A DNA stretch of 64,000 nucleotides from contig NC_091114.1 in NCBI RefSeq assembly GCF_024713975.1, positions 10,946,001 to 11,010,000 on the forward strand. Reading direction: 5' to 3'. This stretch comes from Paralichthys olivaceus (lineage: Eukaryota; Chordata; Actinopteri; Pleuronectiformes; Paralichthyidae). Below, piece by piece: positions 36,220 to 49,400 of this stretch. The notes beneath the pieces were generated by a model. That model saw only the letters and a list, made by a program, of their open reading frames with translations. It had not been told where the DNA came from and ran no database searches. The position numbers were made by a program, and so were the translations under genes. Each line of letters opens with the position of its first letter. Position 1 is the stretch's first letter.

Positions 36220-36545
36220 CTTAAACTCATCACTAGATATATTCAAAATGATTTGGTACCTCAAACTGGTCAAACCTTTTATATATATGTGGAATATATA
36301 CAAGCATTTTGCCGTGTGAAACAAAAGCACAACAAATGAGTATACATGCTGTTAGGTCAAGAATATGACAGACTTAAGTGTCACCTTTCTGAAAAATCTG
36401 TCATCCATAGACCGCGTCATTAGATTCCATTACAAAATAAAAAGCCCTCAAGAGACGTGGAGTGTCATGGAAGGAGAAAGGTTTGCAGTGTAACATATGT
36501 GAAGTGAAGTTTAAACTGTGACACTTTACACACCTCTACTTATTA
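36220..36545 (+). promoter_or_regulatory. diverged duplicate of the second mucin-like gene's promoter
   Basis: This stretch aligns with 38150-38475. Shared words in order are CAAGCATTT, AAGAAT.TGAC, GGTGTCAC-like, ATTCCAT/ATTCCA, GTGGA(G)TG.CA, GGAGA..GGTT(T)GCAGTGT and the identical 16-mer ACATATGTGAAGTGAA (36493-36508 and 38421-38436). The TATA position is replaced by ACAAAATAAAAAGCC here. No splice donor equivalent to the one at 38514 is apparent, so it is either a dead copy or a distal control element. Confidence 0.65.
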
Positions 36546-36739
36546 TCTAAGTCTGTGCATAACTGAAGTATTTATCAATGCTTGTGAGATCTGTTATAAC
36601 AATGTATTTGATTCATAAACCCTACACACACTGAAGAGCACTCTTATGCTTGTGTAAAATAATCCGTTTTTGACTTTAAATTCTACAGCTGTATAATAAC
36701 ATTTGAATTATTCCAACGAATGCGCAGCTCCAGCTCTGA

Positions 36740-37080
36740 TGACTCTGTGCACCTTCTTTTTCTTTTCCATTCGCCCTCAGACTCCTAACCACTTTCTCAG
36801 GTAGGAGCTCTCCATCGTTCTCTCCATGTTCTTGTGAGTGAAATGTCAACTTCTGTAAGTGGCAACATCTGTCTGAGTAACAGGCCAAACTGCAACTACC
36901 AGAGCTTTACTTTGCCAGGACAATGTTCTTAAGGCCACACTTGATATCCTGCTTCAGTTGCTGGACCTGCTCGCAGTCTTTGAGGCTTGCATTATAGCAT
37001 CGTCCAAGGCTTTTCATAGGTTTCTCAGACACCGTTGGAATGGGTTCTCCATTAATGTAGAACCTATGGTTTCCTTTGCT
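36740..37080 (-). pseudogene. broken reverse-transcriptase fragment of a fish non-LTR retrotransposon
   Basis: Read on the minus strand from 37080, the frame gives FYINGEPIPTVSEKPMKSLG and then LKQDIKCGLKNIVLAK, ending at a stop at 36907-36909. Past that stop, LQFGLLLRQMLPLTEV continues the same protein pattern, with further stops or shifts. I recognise this block (INGE.IPTVSE.P.KSLGR, LQFGLL.R) as recurrent in reverse-transcriptase proteins annotated from fish genomes. It is a degraded internal fragment; the element family is not assigned. Confidence 0.6.
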
Positions 37081-37239
37081 TATTGAGTGATAAGAAATAT
37101 TCTATTCATCTTTAACTTTTTTAGGTATCAATGTCTTATCCAAACCTTTCTTTTATGTCTATAATGTCTCATTGTGTAAAATAAAATAATAATATAAAGA
37201 AATTTGATAAATAGACAAATGTTGCTTACTGCAAATACT

Positions 37240-37535
37240 CAAATCAAGCACACACACACAGAGATAAGCGCGCTCACACACACACACCCAGTTCTGTTTC
37301 CATGACAGCAGAGGACATAACTTTGACTTAAATCAACTTCCTGGAGACATTCTTGAACCTTAACCGTAGTTGCTACTTGCCTAACCCTAAATCTAAATTT
37401 AACCTTAAAACCTTAAAGCATGTATTCACCATTCAATTCAATGATTTATATATTGCTATTTACAATACTTGCTTTTTGTCCTCATGAGAAAGACAATTCC
37501 ACATGATGTGACTGGACCACACACACAAAGATTAA
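37240..37535. repeat. (CA)-flanked AACCCT-type teleost repeat
   Basis: Two short CA runs (37250-37290 and 37520-37530) bracket a segment with TTGCCTAACCCTAAATCTA, AACCTTAAAACCTTAAAGC and TTTTTGTCCTCATGAGAAAG. It resembles the repeat type at 32330-32570 in opposite orientation, or a close relative of it. Confidence 0.5.
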
Positions 37536-38365
37536 ATTATATTCTTAACCCCCAAATGAACAGATATGAGATAAAGTTATTTATTCCTCATTTCCTCATA
37601 GGGCAGATAGGGCTGTAGAAGCCATTGTTCCAGCAGTAGCAGCATCTCTGAGTGGAGTCGCAGTGGTTGATATGAGCAGGGACAGCAGGGCTGTGATTGA
37701 GAAATCTTAAGTCTAATTTTATTATATAAAGATTTAAAAAGATGTGAGATGTGCCACAAGGTGAAAGGTTTACTCTGTTTGACATGTGACCCCCCACAAT
37801 CTAAAGATTTTAAAACACCAGACATTTCATTTTGTACCTATATGTGTATGTGTGTAATTCTAATTATTTATTTTATGAGTACATTTTATCAATGACCCAC
37901 AACATCTAACATGTACATGCATTTATATTTTATTGTAAATTCTGAGTCAATATTACCTACATATGTAGTATCTCATACTTATGTATGCTTAAATCATTAA
38001 CCTCAAAAGTCAAATGGCCTGTTGCTATATTATTTTGGGGTATTAAATTATTAATAAATTCAGATTAAAACATTTAAAATAAAATTTAAAATGAACACAG
38101 TTGATTTAATTCAGTTTTTACAACAACTTTTTAATTAAGACATTCAACATTAATCCTTGTCCTTACACAATTGATCTCTTTGGCCCCTCATACTGTCAAA
38201 CCGGTAGAGCTTCATTCACACAACTAATATCCAAGCATTTGTTTTGTGAAGCAGAAACAAAAGAAGGGAGTAAACTGTAATGTTATGCCAAGAATTTGAC
38301 AAATCGAGGTGTCACAACATCTCTGTCTTGAATGATCAACGTCATTGGCCTTTATTTCATTCCAA

Positions 38366-38436
38366 TATATAAAGGCCTAAATAAATGTGGAATGCCACAG
38401 AGGGAGAGGTTGGCAGTGTCACATATGTGAAGTGAA
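38366..38436 (+). promoter_or_regulatory. TATA promoter of the second mucin-like gene
   Basis: TATATAAAG lies at 38366-38374, so transcription would start near 38397. The conserved 16-mer ACATATGTGAAGTGAA (38421-38436) falls just downstream of that start, inside the presumed first exon. No CRE like that of the upstream paralogue is seen. Confidence 0.6.
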
Positions 38437-38513
38437 CTGAGCACTGCAACACTTTAAGAACGTCTACACCAGAGAAAAGAGGAAATTAATAACTTTTCTT
38501 CTTTGCCTTTAAA
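38397..38513 (+). other. non-coding exon 1 (5' UTR) of the second mucin-like gene
   Basis: The end is set by the donor GTGAGTAC at 38514; the start is set only by distance from the TATA box. Intron 1 runs to the acceptor TTTTGCAG at 40422-40429. The layout matches the upstream mucin-like gene (TATA, short leader exon, 1.4-1.9-kb intron, signal-peptide exon). Confidence 0.5.
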
Positions 38514-39239
38514 GTGAGTACAATCTGTACGGACACGTGTGTGTGTGTGAGTTAGCAACATGTAAATTGCATGTAATTATCAAATATTTTCTCAGATTTA
38601 AAGTTACAATAACTGATGACTTAATTCATCACCTTTTTATATAACATGTTCAAAGCTCTGCTTAAATTCTAGTATTCATTTTGTATTTGTATATTCAAAT
38701 AATAAGTACGATTGTGTTTGGAGAATAGAGTGAAATTAAAGCCTGACTTTCACTTGTGAAATCTTGTAAAGATTATCTAAATCACTAGATGTGAAGAATG
38801 AGATTTTGTTTGTCGGGCAAGGTTTTAGTTTTAGTTGAGAACAAAATGAGATCTTGTCAGTTGTAAATGTTTTACTTCAAATAAATAATAGACCTACATT
38901 CCACCCTGATTTGGATTTGTAAAATTGCTGCCAATGGAATTAAAGGAATCAGTGTCTCAATTACACTTTTGAAAAAAAAAAGTTGATTTCATTTCTAGTG
39001 TATTTCTAACATCTTTTTCTAACTAAGAAATAAATAGTCTGAAAATTAAAAGTATCTGGTCATAAACAAATTTTCTTTGTGAGTTTGTTGTGTTCGGATT
39101 GTGAGATGTCGACCAGCATCCACAGCAACCAAAATAAGATGAAGGCAACTGACGGAATCAAAACTGCCACTTTAACTTGTCAACATGTATGGGATGGAAA
39201 AAATAATTACTCCATTGAAACTATTACATTTGGAATTTG

Positions 39240-39715
39240 TTAGGATGGTAAATGGTCTGTATTTCTATCGTGCTTTTCTAATCTTGGTTAATAGTTTAAT
39301 GTGCTTTACAGTCAATCAATTAAACTCTATTTATATAGCATCTCTTAAACAAATCAATTGCAGCTAAAAGTTCTTACATTCGAACAAATGTTAAAAAGGA
39401 TTAATAAGTTTAGAAACGAATGCACATATCGTAACAAATGATAAACAGAGGAAATGAAAAAGACAGTATACAAATATGAAGAATGAAATTATTATAAGTT
39501 CAGTTCAGTTTCTTGCCTTTCACCCATTCACACACATTCATACAACACAACTATGTGCAGCACTATCTCTAGTATCATCAGTCAGACACTGTCGGCACAG
39601 CCGTCATAAACTATTTGGATTCAGTATCTTGCCCAAGGACACTTCAGCATGCTGAATGAGGAGACTGGGATCAAACATCCGATCTACCAGTTGCCACAAT
39701 CGACTTCCTAATTTT
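39240..39715. repeat. teleost interspersed repeat, interrupted, in intron 1
   Basis: The left part (GGTAAATGGTCTGTATTTCT, GTGCTTTACAGTCAA) and right part (TTTCACCCATTCACACACAT, ATGTGCAGCAC, TTCAGTATCTTGCCCAAGG, ACACTTCAGCATGCTGAATG, GGGATCAAACATCCGATCTA) are in the order of a very common teleost repeat. About 200 bases of other AT-rich sequence separate the two halves, possibly a nested insertion. Confidence 0.75.
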
Positions 39716-40442
39716 AATGCTACACTCAAAATAATGACAAAATATTATAATGTGATATTTTACTGTTTCAGACTTAAGATTAATCAGGAATTTGGATTGA
39801 TTGTTGAATAAAAAAGTTGTTAAAGTTTCTAATTTAGAAAAACTACTTGCTGCTTACTTTGTCATATTTGTAAAAATAATTATCTCTGTGGTCTGTATTG
39901 TAGTGTTTTTGAGATTGTGATGTCTGGCTAATCCTATTGTCAGGACAACACATTTACATCTGTGTAAACTGATGATAGATGTATTAGATTAATAGCAGGT
40001 GAGGTAGGTGGTGGTGGCCACAAAATCCAATTCTGCTCAAAGCCCCATAAGGTCCTGGACTTGCCGTACGTACAGTGCAGAGATAGACCACAAGAGGTCA
40101 GACAATGATAATGATACTGATCGTGTTGATGAGATAAAGGTCTCGTCACTCAATGAGTTCTCAAGACACTTATGTGGCAAACAGGGAACAAACAACCTTA
40201 AAGGGATTTTATGTTGTTTTATGTTTTTAAAAGTAAAAAAATCTGTTTTATTGAAGAAATAGTTCCAAAGAAAACCACCAACAATAAACTACAACAATAA
40301 AAAAATTGATATTTGACAGATTATATGCTCATTAAATATTTATAATATATAATATAAATAACATGTAATATTGTGTAACTGTAGAAGAAACCATTTTCCC
40401 TTTTGTCTTCTGTCTTGTTTATTTTGCAGATCCACTGACAGG

Positions 40443-43400
40443 ATGGGGACGAGAAAGATCATATCAGTTTTCCTGATTCTAACAGGTATGATGAGCAATA
40501 GTTCACTTTAAATGAATAAAGATTAAAGCTGGGATGTAAATATGACATAAAGATGAATGAGGGAACATGGCAACAACTGATTTAATATTTCATAAACAAC
40601 GAGGCTTAAAATCCAATTATCATATATGATGAATGTGATGATTCATTTCTAAACATTAATGTGTTAAAATAAAATGAATCCAAAGAGTAATAGATTTGGA
40701 CAAATGTAATACAGTAATACTAAACTGTTGTATTTTCAGTTTCCTACATATCTGCTGCAGACACATCAACTGCCCCAACGACAACAACTAGTGCCCCAAC
40801 GACAACAACAACTGCCCCAACTACAACTACCGCCCCAACGACAACAACTACTGCCCCAACTACAACAACAACTGCCCCAACTACAACAACTGCCCCAATG
40901 ACAACAACTGCCCCAACTACAACTACCGCCCCAACGACAACAACAACTGCCCCAATGACAACAACAACTGCCCCAACTACAACTACCGCCCCAACGACAA
41001 CAACTACTGCCCCAACAACAACAACTAGTGCCCCAACGACAACAACAACTGCCCCAACTACAACTACCGCCCCAACGACAACAACTACTACCCCAACTAC
41101 AACAACTACTGCCACAACTACAACAACTACTGCCCCAACGACAACAACAGCTGCCCCAACTACAACAACTACTGACCCAACAACAACAACTGCCCCAACT
41201 ACAACAACAACTGCACCAACTACAACTACCGCCCCAATGACAACAACAACTGCCCCAACTACAACTACCGCCCCAAACACAACAACAACTGCCCCAACTA
41301 CAACAACTACTGCCCCAACTACAACAACCGCCCCAACGACAACAACAACTGCCCCAACTACAACAACTTCCCCAACTACAACTACTGCCCCAACTACAAC
41401 AACAACTGTAGCAACGACAACAACAACTGCCCCAACTACAACAACAACTGCCCCAACGACAACAGCAACTGCCACAACTACAACAACTACTGCCCCAACT
41501 ACAACTACCGCCCCAACGACAACAACTGCCCCAACTACAACAACAACTGCCCCAACTACAACCACTGCCCCAACGACAACAACAACTGCCCCAACGACAA
41601 CAACAACTGTACCAACTACAACAACAACTGCCCCAACTACAACAACTACTGCCAGAACTACAACAACAACTGCACCAACTACAACAACAACTGCCCCAAT
41701 GACAACAACTGCCCCAACTACAACTACCGCCCCAACGACAACAACAACTGCCCCAATGACAACAACAACTGCCCCAACTACAACTACCGCCCCAACGACA
41801 ACAACTACTGCCCCAACAACAACAACTAGTGCCCCAACGACAACAACAACTGCCCCAACTACAACTACCGCCCCAACGACAACAACTACTACCCCAACTA
41901 CAACAACTACTGACCCAACAACAACAACTGCCCCAACTACAACAACAACTGCACCAACTACAACTACCGCCCCAATGACAACAACAACTGCCCCAACTAC
42001 AACTACCGCCCCAAACACAACAACAACTGCCCCAACTACAACAACTACTGCCCCAACTACAACAACCGCCCCAACGACAACAACAACTGCCCCAACTACA
42101 ACAACTTCCCCAACTACAACTACTGCCCCAACTACAACAACAACTGTAGCAACGACAACAACAACTGCCCCAACTACAACAACAACTGCCCCAACGACAA
42201 CAGCAACTGCCACAACTACAACAACTACTGCCCCAACTACAACTACCGCCCCAACGACAACAACTGCCCCAACTACAACAACAACTGCCCCAACTACAAC
42301 CACTGCCCCAACGACAACAACAACTGCCCCAACGACAACAACAACTGTACCAACTACAACAACAACTGCCCCAACTACAACAACTACTGCCAGAACTACA
42401 ACAACAACTGCACCAACTACAACAACAACTGCCCCAACTACAACAACTGCCCCAATGACAACAACAACTGCCCCAACTACAACTACCGCCCCAACGACAA
42501 CAACAACTGCCCCAACTACAACAACTGCCCCAACTACAACTACCGCCCCAACGACAACTACCGCCCCAACGACAACAACTACTGCCCCAACGACAACAAC
42601 TAGTGCCCAAACGACAACAACAACTGCCCCAACTACAACTACCGCCCCAACGACAACAACTACTGCCCCAACTACAACAACTACTGCCACAACTACAACA
42701 ACTACTGCCCCAACGACAACAACAACTGCCCCAACTACAACAACTACTGCCCCAACTACAACAACAACTGCCCCAACTACAACTACCGCCCCAACGACAA
42801 CAACTACTGCCCCAACTACAACAACTACTGCCACAACTACAACAACTACTGCCCCAACGACAACAACAACTGCCCCAACGACAACAACAACTGCCCCAAC
42901 TACAACAACTACTGACCCATCAACTACAACAACCGCCCCAACGACAACAACAACTTCCCCAACTACAACTACTGCCCCAACTACAACAACAACTGTAGCA
43001 ACGACAACAACAACTGCCCCAACTACAACAACAACTGCCCCAACGACAACAACAACTGCCCCAACTACAACTACCGCCCCAACGACAACAACAACTGCCC
43101 CAATGACAACAACAACTGCCCCAACTACAACTACCGCCCCAACGACAACAACAACTGCCCCAACTACAACTACCGCCCCAACGACAACAACTACTGCCAC
43201 AACTACAACAACTACTGCCCCAACGACAACAACAACTGCCCCAACGACAACAACAACTGCCCCAACTACAACAACAACTGCCCCAACTACAACTACCGCC
43301 CCAACGACAACTACTGCCCCAACTACAACAACAACTGTAGCAACGACAACAACAACTGCCCCAACTACAACAACAACTGCCCCAACCACAACAACAACTG

Positions 43401-46400
43401 CCACAACTACAACAACTACCGCCCCAACTACAACTACCACCCCAACGACAACAACAACTGCCCCAACTACAACTACCGCCCGGACAACAACAACAACTGC
43501 CCCAACGACAACAACTACTGCCCCAACGACAACAACTAGTGCCCCAACGACAACAACAACTGCCCCAACTACAACTACCGCCCCAACGACAACAACTACT
43601 GCCCTAACTACAACAACTACTGCCACAACTACAACAACTACTGCCCCAACGACAACAACAACTGCCCCAACAACAACAACAACTGGCCCAGCAACAACAA
43701 CTGCCCCAACTACAACAAAAACTGCCCCAACTAACACTACCGCTCCAACGACAACAACAACTGCCCCAACTACAACTACCGCCCCAATGACAACAACAAC
43801 TGCCCCAACTACAACAACTACTGCCCCAACAACAACAACAACTGCCCCAACTACAACAACCGCCCCAACGACAACAACAACTGTAGCAACGACAACAACA
43901 ACTGCCCCAACGACAACAACAACTGCCCCAACTACAACAACAACTGCCCCAACTACAACTACCGCCCCAATGACAACAACTACTGCCCCATCAACTACAA
44001 CAACCGCCCCAACGACAACAACAACTTCCCCAACTACAACTACTGCCCCAACTACAACAACAACTGTAGCAACGACAACAACAACTGCCCCAACTACAAC
44101 CACCGCCCCAACGACAACAACAACTGCCCCAACGACAACAACTACCGCCCCAACTACAACTACCACCCCAACGACAACAACTACCGCCCCAACTACAACT
44201 ACCACCCCAACTACAACAACTACTGCCCCAACAACAACAACAACTGCCCCAACTACAACAACTACTACCCCAACGACAACAACTGCCCCAACGACAACAA
44301 CAACTGCCTCAACGACAACAACTACCGCCCCAACGACAACAACTACTGCCCCAACAACAACAACTGCCCCAACTACAACAACTACTACCCCAACAACAAC
44401 AACTGCCCCAACTACAACTACCACCCCAACTACTACAACTACTGCCCCAACGACAACAACAACTGCCCCAACTACAACCACCGCCCAAACAACAACAACA
44501 ACTGCCCCAACTACAACAACAACTGCCCCAACTACAACCACTGCCCCAACGACAACAACAACTGCACCAACTACGACAACAACTGCACCAACTACAACAA
44601 CTACTGCCACAACTGCCCCAACTACAACAACAACTGCCACAACTACAACAACAACTGCCCCAACAACAACAACAACTGCCGCAACTACAACAACTGCCCC
44701 AACAACAACAACAACTGCCCCAACTACAACAACTACCGCCCCAACGACAACAACTGCCCCAACGACAACAACTACTGCCCCAACAACAACAACAACTGCC
44801 CCAACTACAACAACTACCGCCCCAACGACAACAACTGCCCCAACTACAACCACTGCCCCAACGACAACAACAACTGCACCAACTACGACAACAACTGCAC
44901 CAACTACAACAACTACTGCCACAACTGCCCCAACTACAACAACAACTGCCACAACTACAACAACAACTGCCCCAACAACAACAACAACTGCCGCAACTAC
45001 AACAACTGCCCCAACAACAACAACAACTGCCCCAACTACAACAACTACCGCCCCAACGACAACAACTGCCCCAATGACAACAACTACTGCCCCAACAACA
45101 ACAACAACTGCCCCAACTACAACAACTACCGCCCCAACGACAACAACTGCCCCAACTACAACCACTGCCCCAACGACAACAACAACTGCACCAACTACAA
45201 CAACAACTGCACCAACTACAACAACAACTGCCCCAACTACAACAACTACCGCCCCAACGACAACAACAAATGCCCCAACGACGACAACAACTGCCCCAAC
45301 TACAACAACAACTGCCCCAACGACAACAACTACTGCCCCAACAACAACAACAACTGCCCCAACTACAACAACTACTACCCCAACGACAACAACTGCCCCA
45401 ACTACAACAACAAATGCCCCAACGACGACAACAACTGCCCCAACTACAACAACAACTGCCCCAACGACAACAACTACTACCCCAACGACAACAACTGCCC
45501 CAACTACAACAACAACTGCCCCAACGACAACAACAAATGCCCCAACGACGACAACAACTGCCCCAACTACAACAACTACTACCCCAACGACAACAACTGC
45601 CCCAACGACAACAACAACTGCCCCAACTACAACAACTACCGCCCCAACGACAACAACTGCCGCAACTACAACAACTGCCCCAACGACAACAACAACTGCA
45701 CCAACTACGACAACAACTGCACCAACTACAACAACTACTGCCACAACTGCCCCAACTACAACAACAACTGCCACAACTACAACAACAACTGCCCCAACAA
45801 CAACAACAACTGCCGCAACTACAACAACTGCCCCAACAACAACAACAACTGCCCCAACTACAACAACTACCGCCCCAACGACAACAACTGCCCCAACGAC
45901 AACAACTACTGCCCCAACAACAACAACTACCGCCCCAACGACAACAACTGCCCCAACTACAACCACTGCCCCAACGACAACAACAACTGCACCAACTACA
46001 ACAACAACTGCACCAACTACAACAACAACTGCCCCAACTACAACAACTACCGCCCCAACGACAACAACAAATGCCCCAACGATGACAACAACTGCCCCAA
46101 CTACAACAACAACTGCCCCAACGACAACAACTACTGCCCCAACAACAACAACAACTGCCCCAACTACAACAACTACTACCCCAACGACAACAACTGCCCC
46201 AACTACAACAACTACCGCCCCAACAACAACAACTACTGCCCCAACGACAACAACAACTGCCCCAACTACAACAACTACCGCCCCAACGACAACAACAAAT
46301 GCCCCAACGACGACAACAACTGCCCCAACAACAACAACAACTGCCCCAACAACAACAACAACTGCCCCAACTACAACAACTACTACCCCAACGACAACCA

Positions 46401-49400
46401 CCGCCCCAACGACAACAACTACTGCACCAACTACAACAACTACTGCCCCAACAACAACAACAACTGCCCCAACTACAACAACTACTACCCTAACGACAAC
46501 AACTGCCCCAACTACAACCACCGCCCCAACGACAACAACAACTGCCACTACAACAACTACCGCCCCAACGACAACAACTACCGCCCCAACGACAACAACT
46601 GCCCCAACGACAACAAGAACTGCACCAACTACAACAACAACTGCACCAACTACAACAACAACTGCCCCAACGACAACAACTACTGCCCCAACTACAACAA
46701 CAACTGCCACAACTACAACAACTGCCCCAACTACAACAACAACTGCCCCAACTACAACCACTGCCCCAACGACAACAACAACTGCACCAACTACAACAAC
46801 AACTGCACCAACTACAACAACAACTGCCCCAACGACAACAACTGCCCCAACGACAACAACTACTGCCCCAACTACAACAACAACTGCCACAACTACAACA
46901 ACTGCCCCAACTACAACAACAACTGCCCCAACTACAACCACTGCCCCAACGACAACAACAACTGCACCAACTACAACAACAACTGCCCCAACTACAACAA
47001 CTACCGCCCCAACGACAACAACTACCGCCCCAACGACAACAACTACTGCCCCAACAACAACAACAACTGCCCCAACTACAACAACTACTACCCCAACAAC
47101 AACAACTGCCCCAACTACAACTACCACCCCAACTACAACAACAACTGCCCCAACGACAACAACTGCCCCAACTACAACAACTACTGCACCAACTACAACA
47201 ACTAGTGCCCCAACGACGACAACAACTGCCCCAACAACAACAACAACTGCCCCAACGACGGCAACAACTGCCCCAACAACAACAACAACAACTGCACCAA
47301 CTACAACAACAACTGCCCCAACTACAACAACTACCGCCCCAACGACAACAACAAATGCCCCAACGACGACAACAACTGCCCCAACAACAACAACAACTGC
47401 CCCAACGACAACAACTACTGCCCCAACAACAACAACAACTGCCCCAACTACAACAACTACTACCCCAACGACAACAACTGCCCCAACTACAACAACAACT
47501 GCCCCAACTACCGCCCCAACAACAACAACTACTGCCCCAACGACAACAACAACTGCCCCAACTACCGCCCCAACAACAACAACTACTGCCCCAACGACAA
47601 CAACAACTGCCCCAACTACAACAACTACCGCCCCAACGACAACAACAAATGCCCCAACGACGACAACAACTGCCCCAACAACAACAACAACTGCCCCAAC
47701 GACAACAACTATTGCCCCAACAACAACAACAACTGCCCCAACTACAACAACTACTACCCCAACGACAACCACCGCCCCAACGACAACAACAACTGCCCCA
47801 ACTACAACAACTACCGCCCCAACAACAACAACTACTGCCCCAACGACAACAACAACTGCCCCAACTACAACAACTACCGCCCCAACGACAACAACAACTG
47901 CCCCAACTACAACAACTACCGCCCCAACAACAACAACTACTACCCTAACGACAACAACTGCCCCAACTACAACCACCGCCCCAACGACAACAACAACTGC
48001 CACTACAACAACTACCGCCCCAACGACAACAACTACCGCCCCAACGACAACAACTGCCCCAACGACAACAACAACTGCACCAACTACAACAACAACTGCA
48101 CCAACTACAACAACAACTGCCCCAACGACAACAACTACTGCCCCAACTACAACAACAACTGCCACAACTACAACAACTGCCCCAACTACAACAACAACTG
48201 CCCCAACTACAACCACTGCCCCAACGACAACAACAACTGCCCCAACTACAACAACTACCGCCCCAACGACAACAACTGCCCCAACGACAACAACTACTGC
48301 CCCAACAACAACAACAACTGCCCCAACTACAACAACAACTGCCCCAACAACAACAACAACTGCCGCAACTACAACAACTGCCCCAACAACAACAACAACT
48401 GCCCCAACTACAACAACTACCGCCCCAACGACAACAACTGCCCCAACGACAACAACTACTGCCCCAACAACAACAACAACTGCCCCAACTACAACAACTA
48501 CCGCCCCAACGACAACAACTGCCCCAACTACAACCACTGCCCCAACGACAACAACAACTGCACCAACTACAACAACAACTGCACCAACTACAACAACAAC
48601 TGCCCCAACTACAACAACTACCACCCCAACGACAACAACAAATGCCCCAACGATGACAACAACTGCCCCAACTACAACAACAACTGCCCCAACGACAACA
48701 ACTACTGCCCCAACAACAACAACAACTGCCCCAACTACAACAACTACTACCCCAACGACAACAACTGCCCCAACTACAACAACTACCGCCCCAACAACAA
48801 CAACTACTGCCCCAACGACAACAACAACTGCCCCAACTACAACAACTACCGCCCCAACGACAACAACAAATGCCCCAACGACGACAACAACTGCCCCAAC
48901 AACAACAACAACTGCCCCAACGACAACAACTACTGCCCCAACAACAACAACAACTGCCCCAACTACAACAACTACTACCCCAACGACAACCACCGCCCCA
49001 ACGACAACAACTACTGCACCAACTACAACAACTACTGCCCCAACAACAACAACAACTGCCCCAACTACAACAACTACTACCCTAACGACAACAACTGCCC
49101 CAACTACAACCACCGCCCCAACGACAACAACAACTGCCACTACAACAACTACCGCCCCAACGACAACAACTACCGCCCCAACGACAACAACTGCCCCAAC
49201 GACAACAAGAACTGCACCAACTACAACAACAACTGCACCAACTACAACAACAACTGCCCCAACGACAACAACTACTGCCCCAACTACAACAACAACTGCC
49301 ACAACTACAACAACTGCCCCAACTACAACAACAACTGCCCCAACTACAACCACTGCCCCAACGACAACAACAACTGCACCAACTACAACAACAACTGCCC

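Noticed and set aside
36676..36888. A 70-codon minus-strand gene
   Set aside because: The segment belongs to a broken reverse-transcriptase relic, and the open frame is not the ancestral one.
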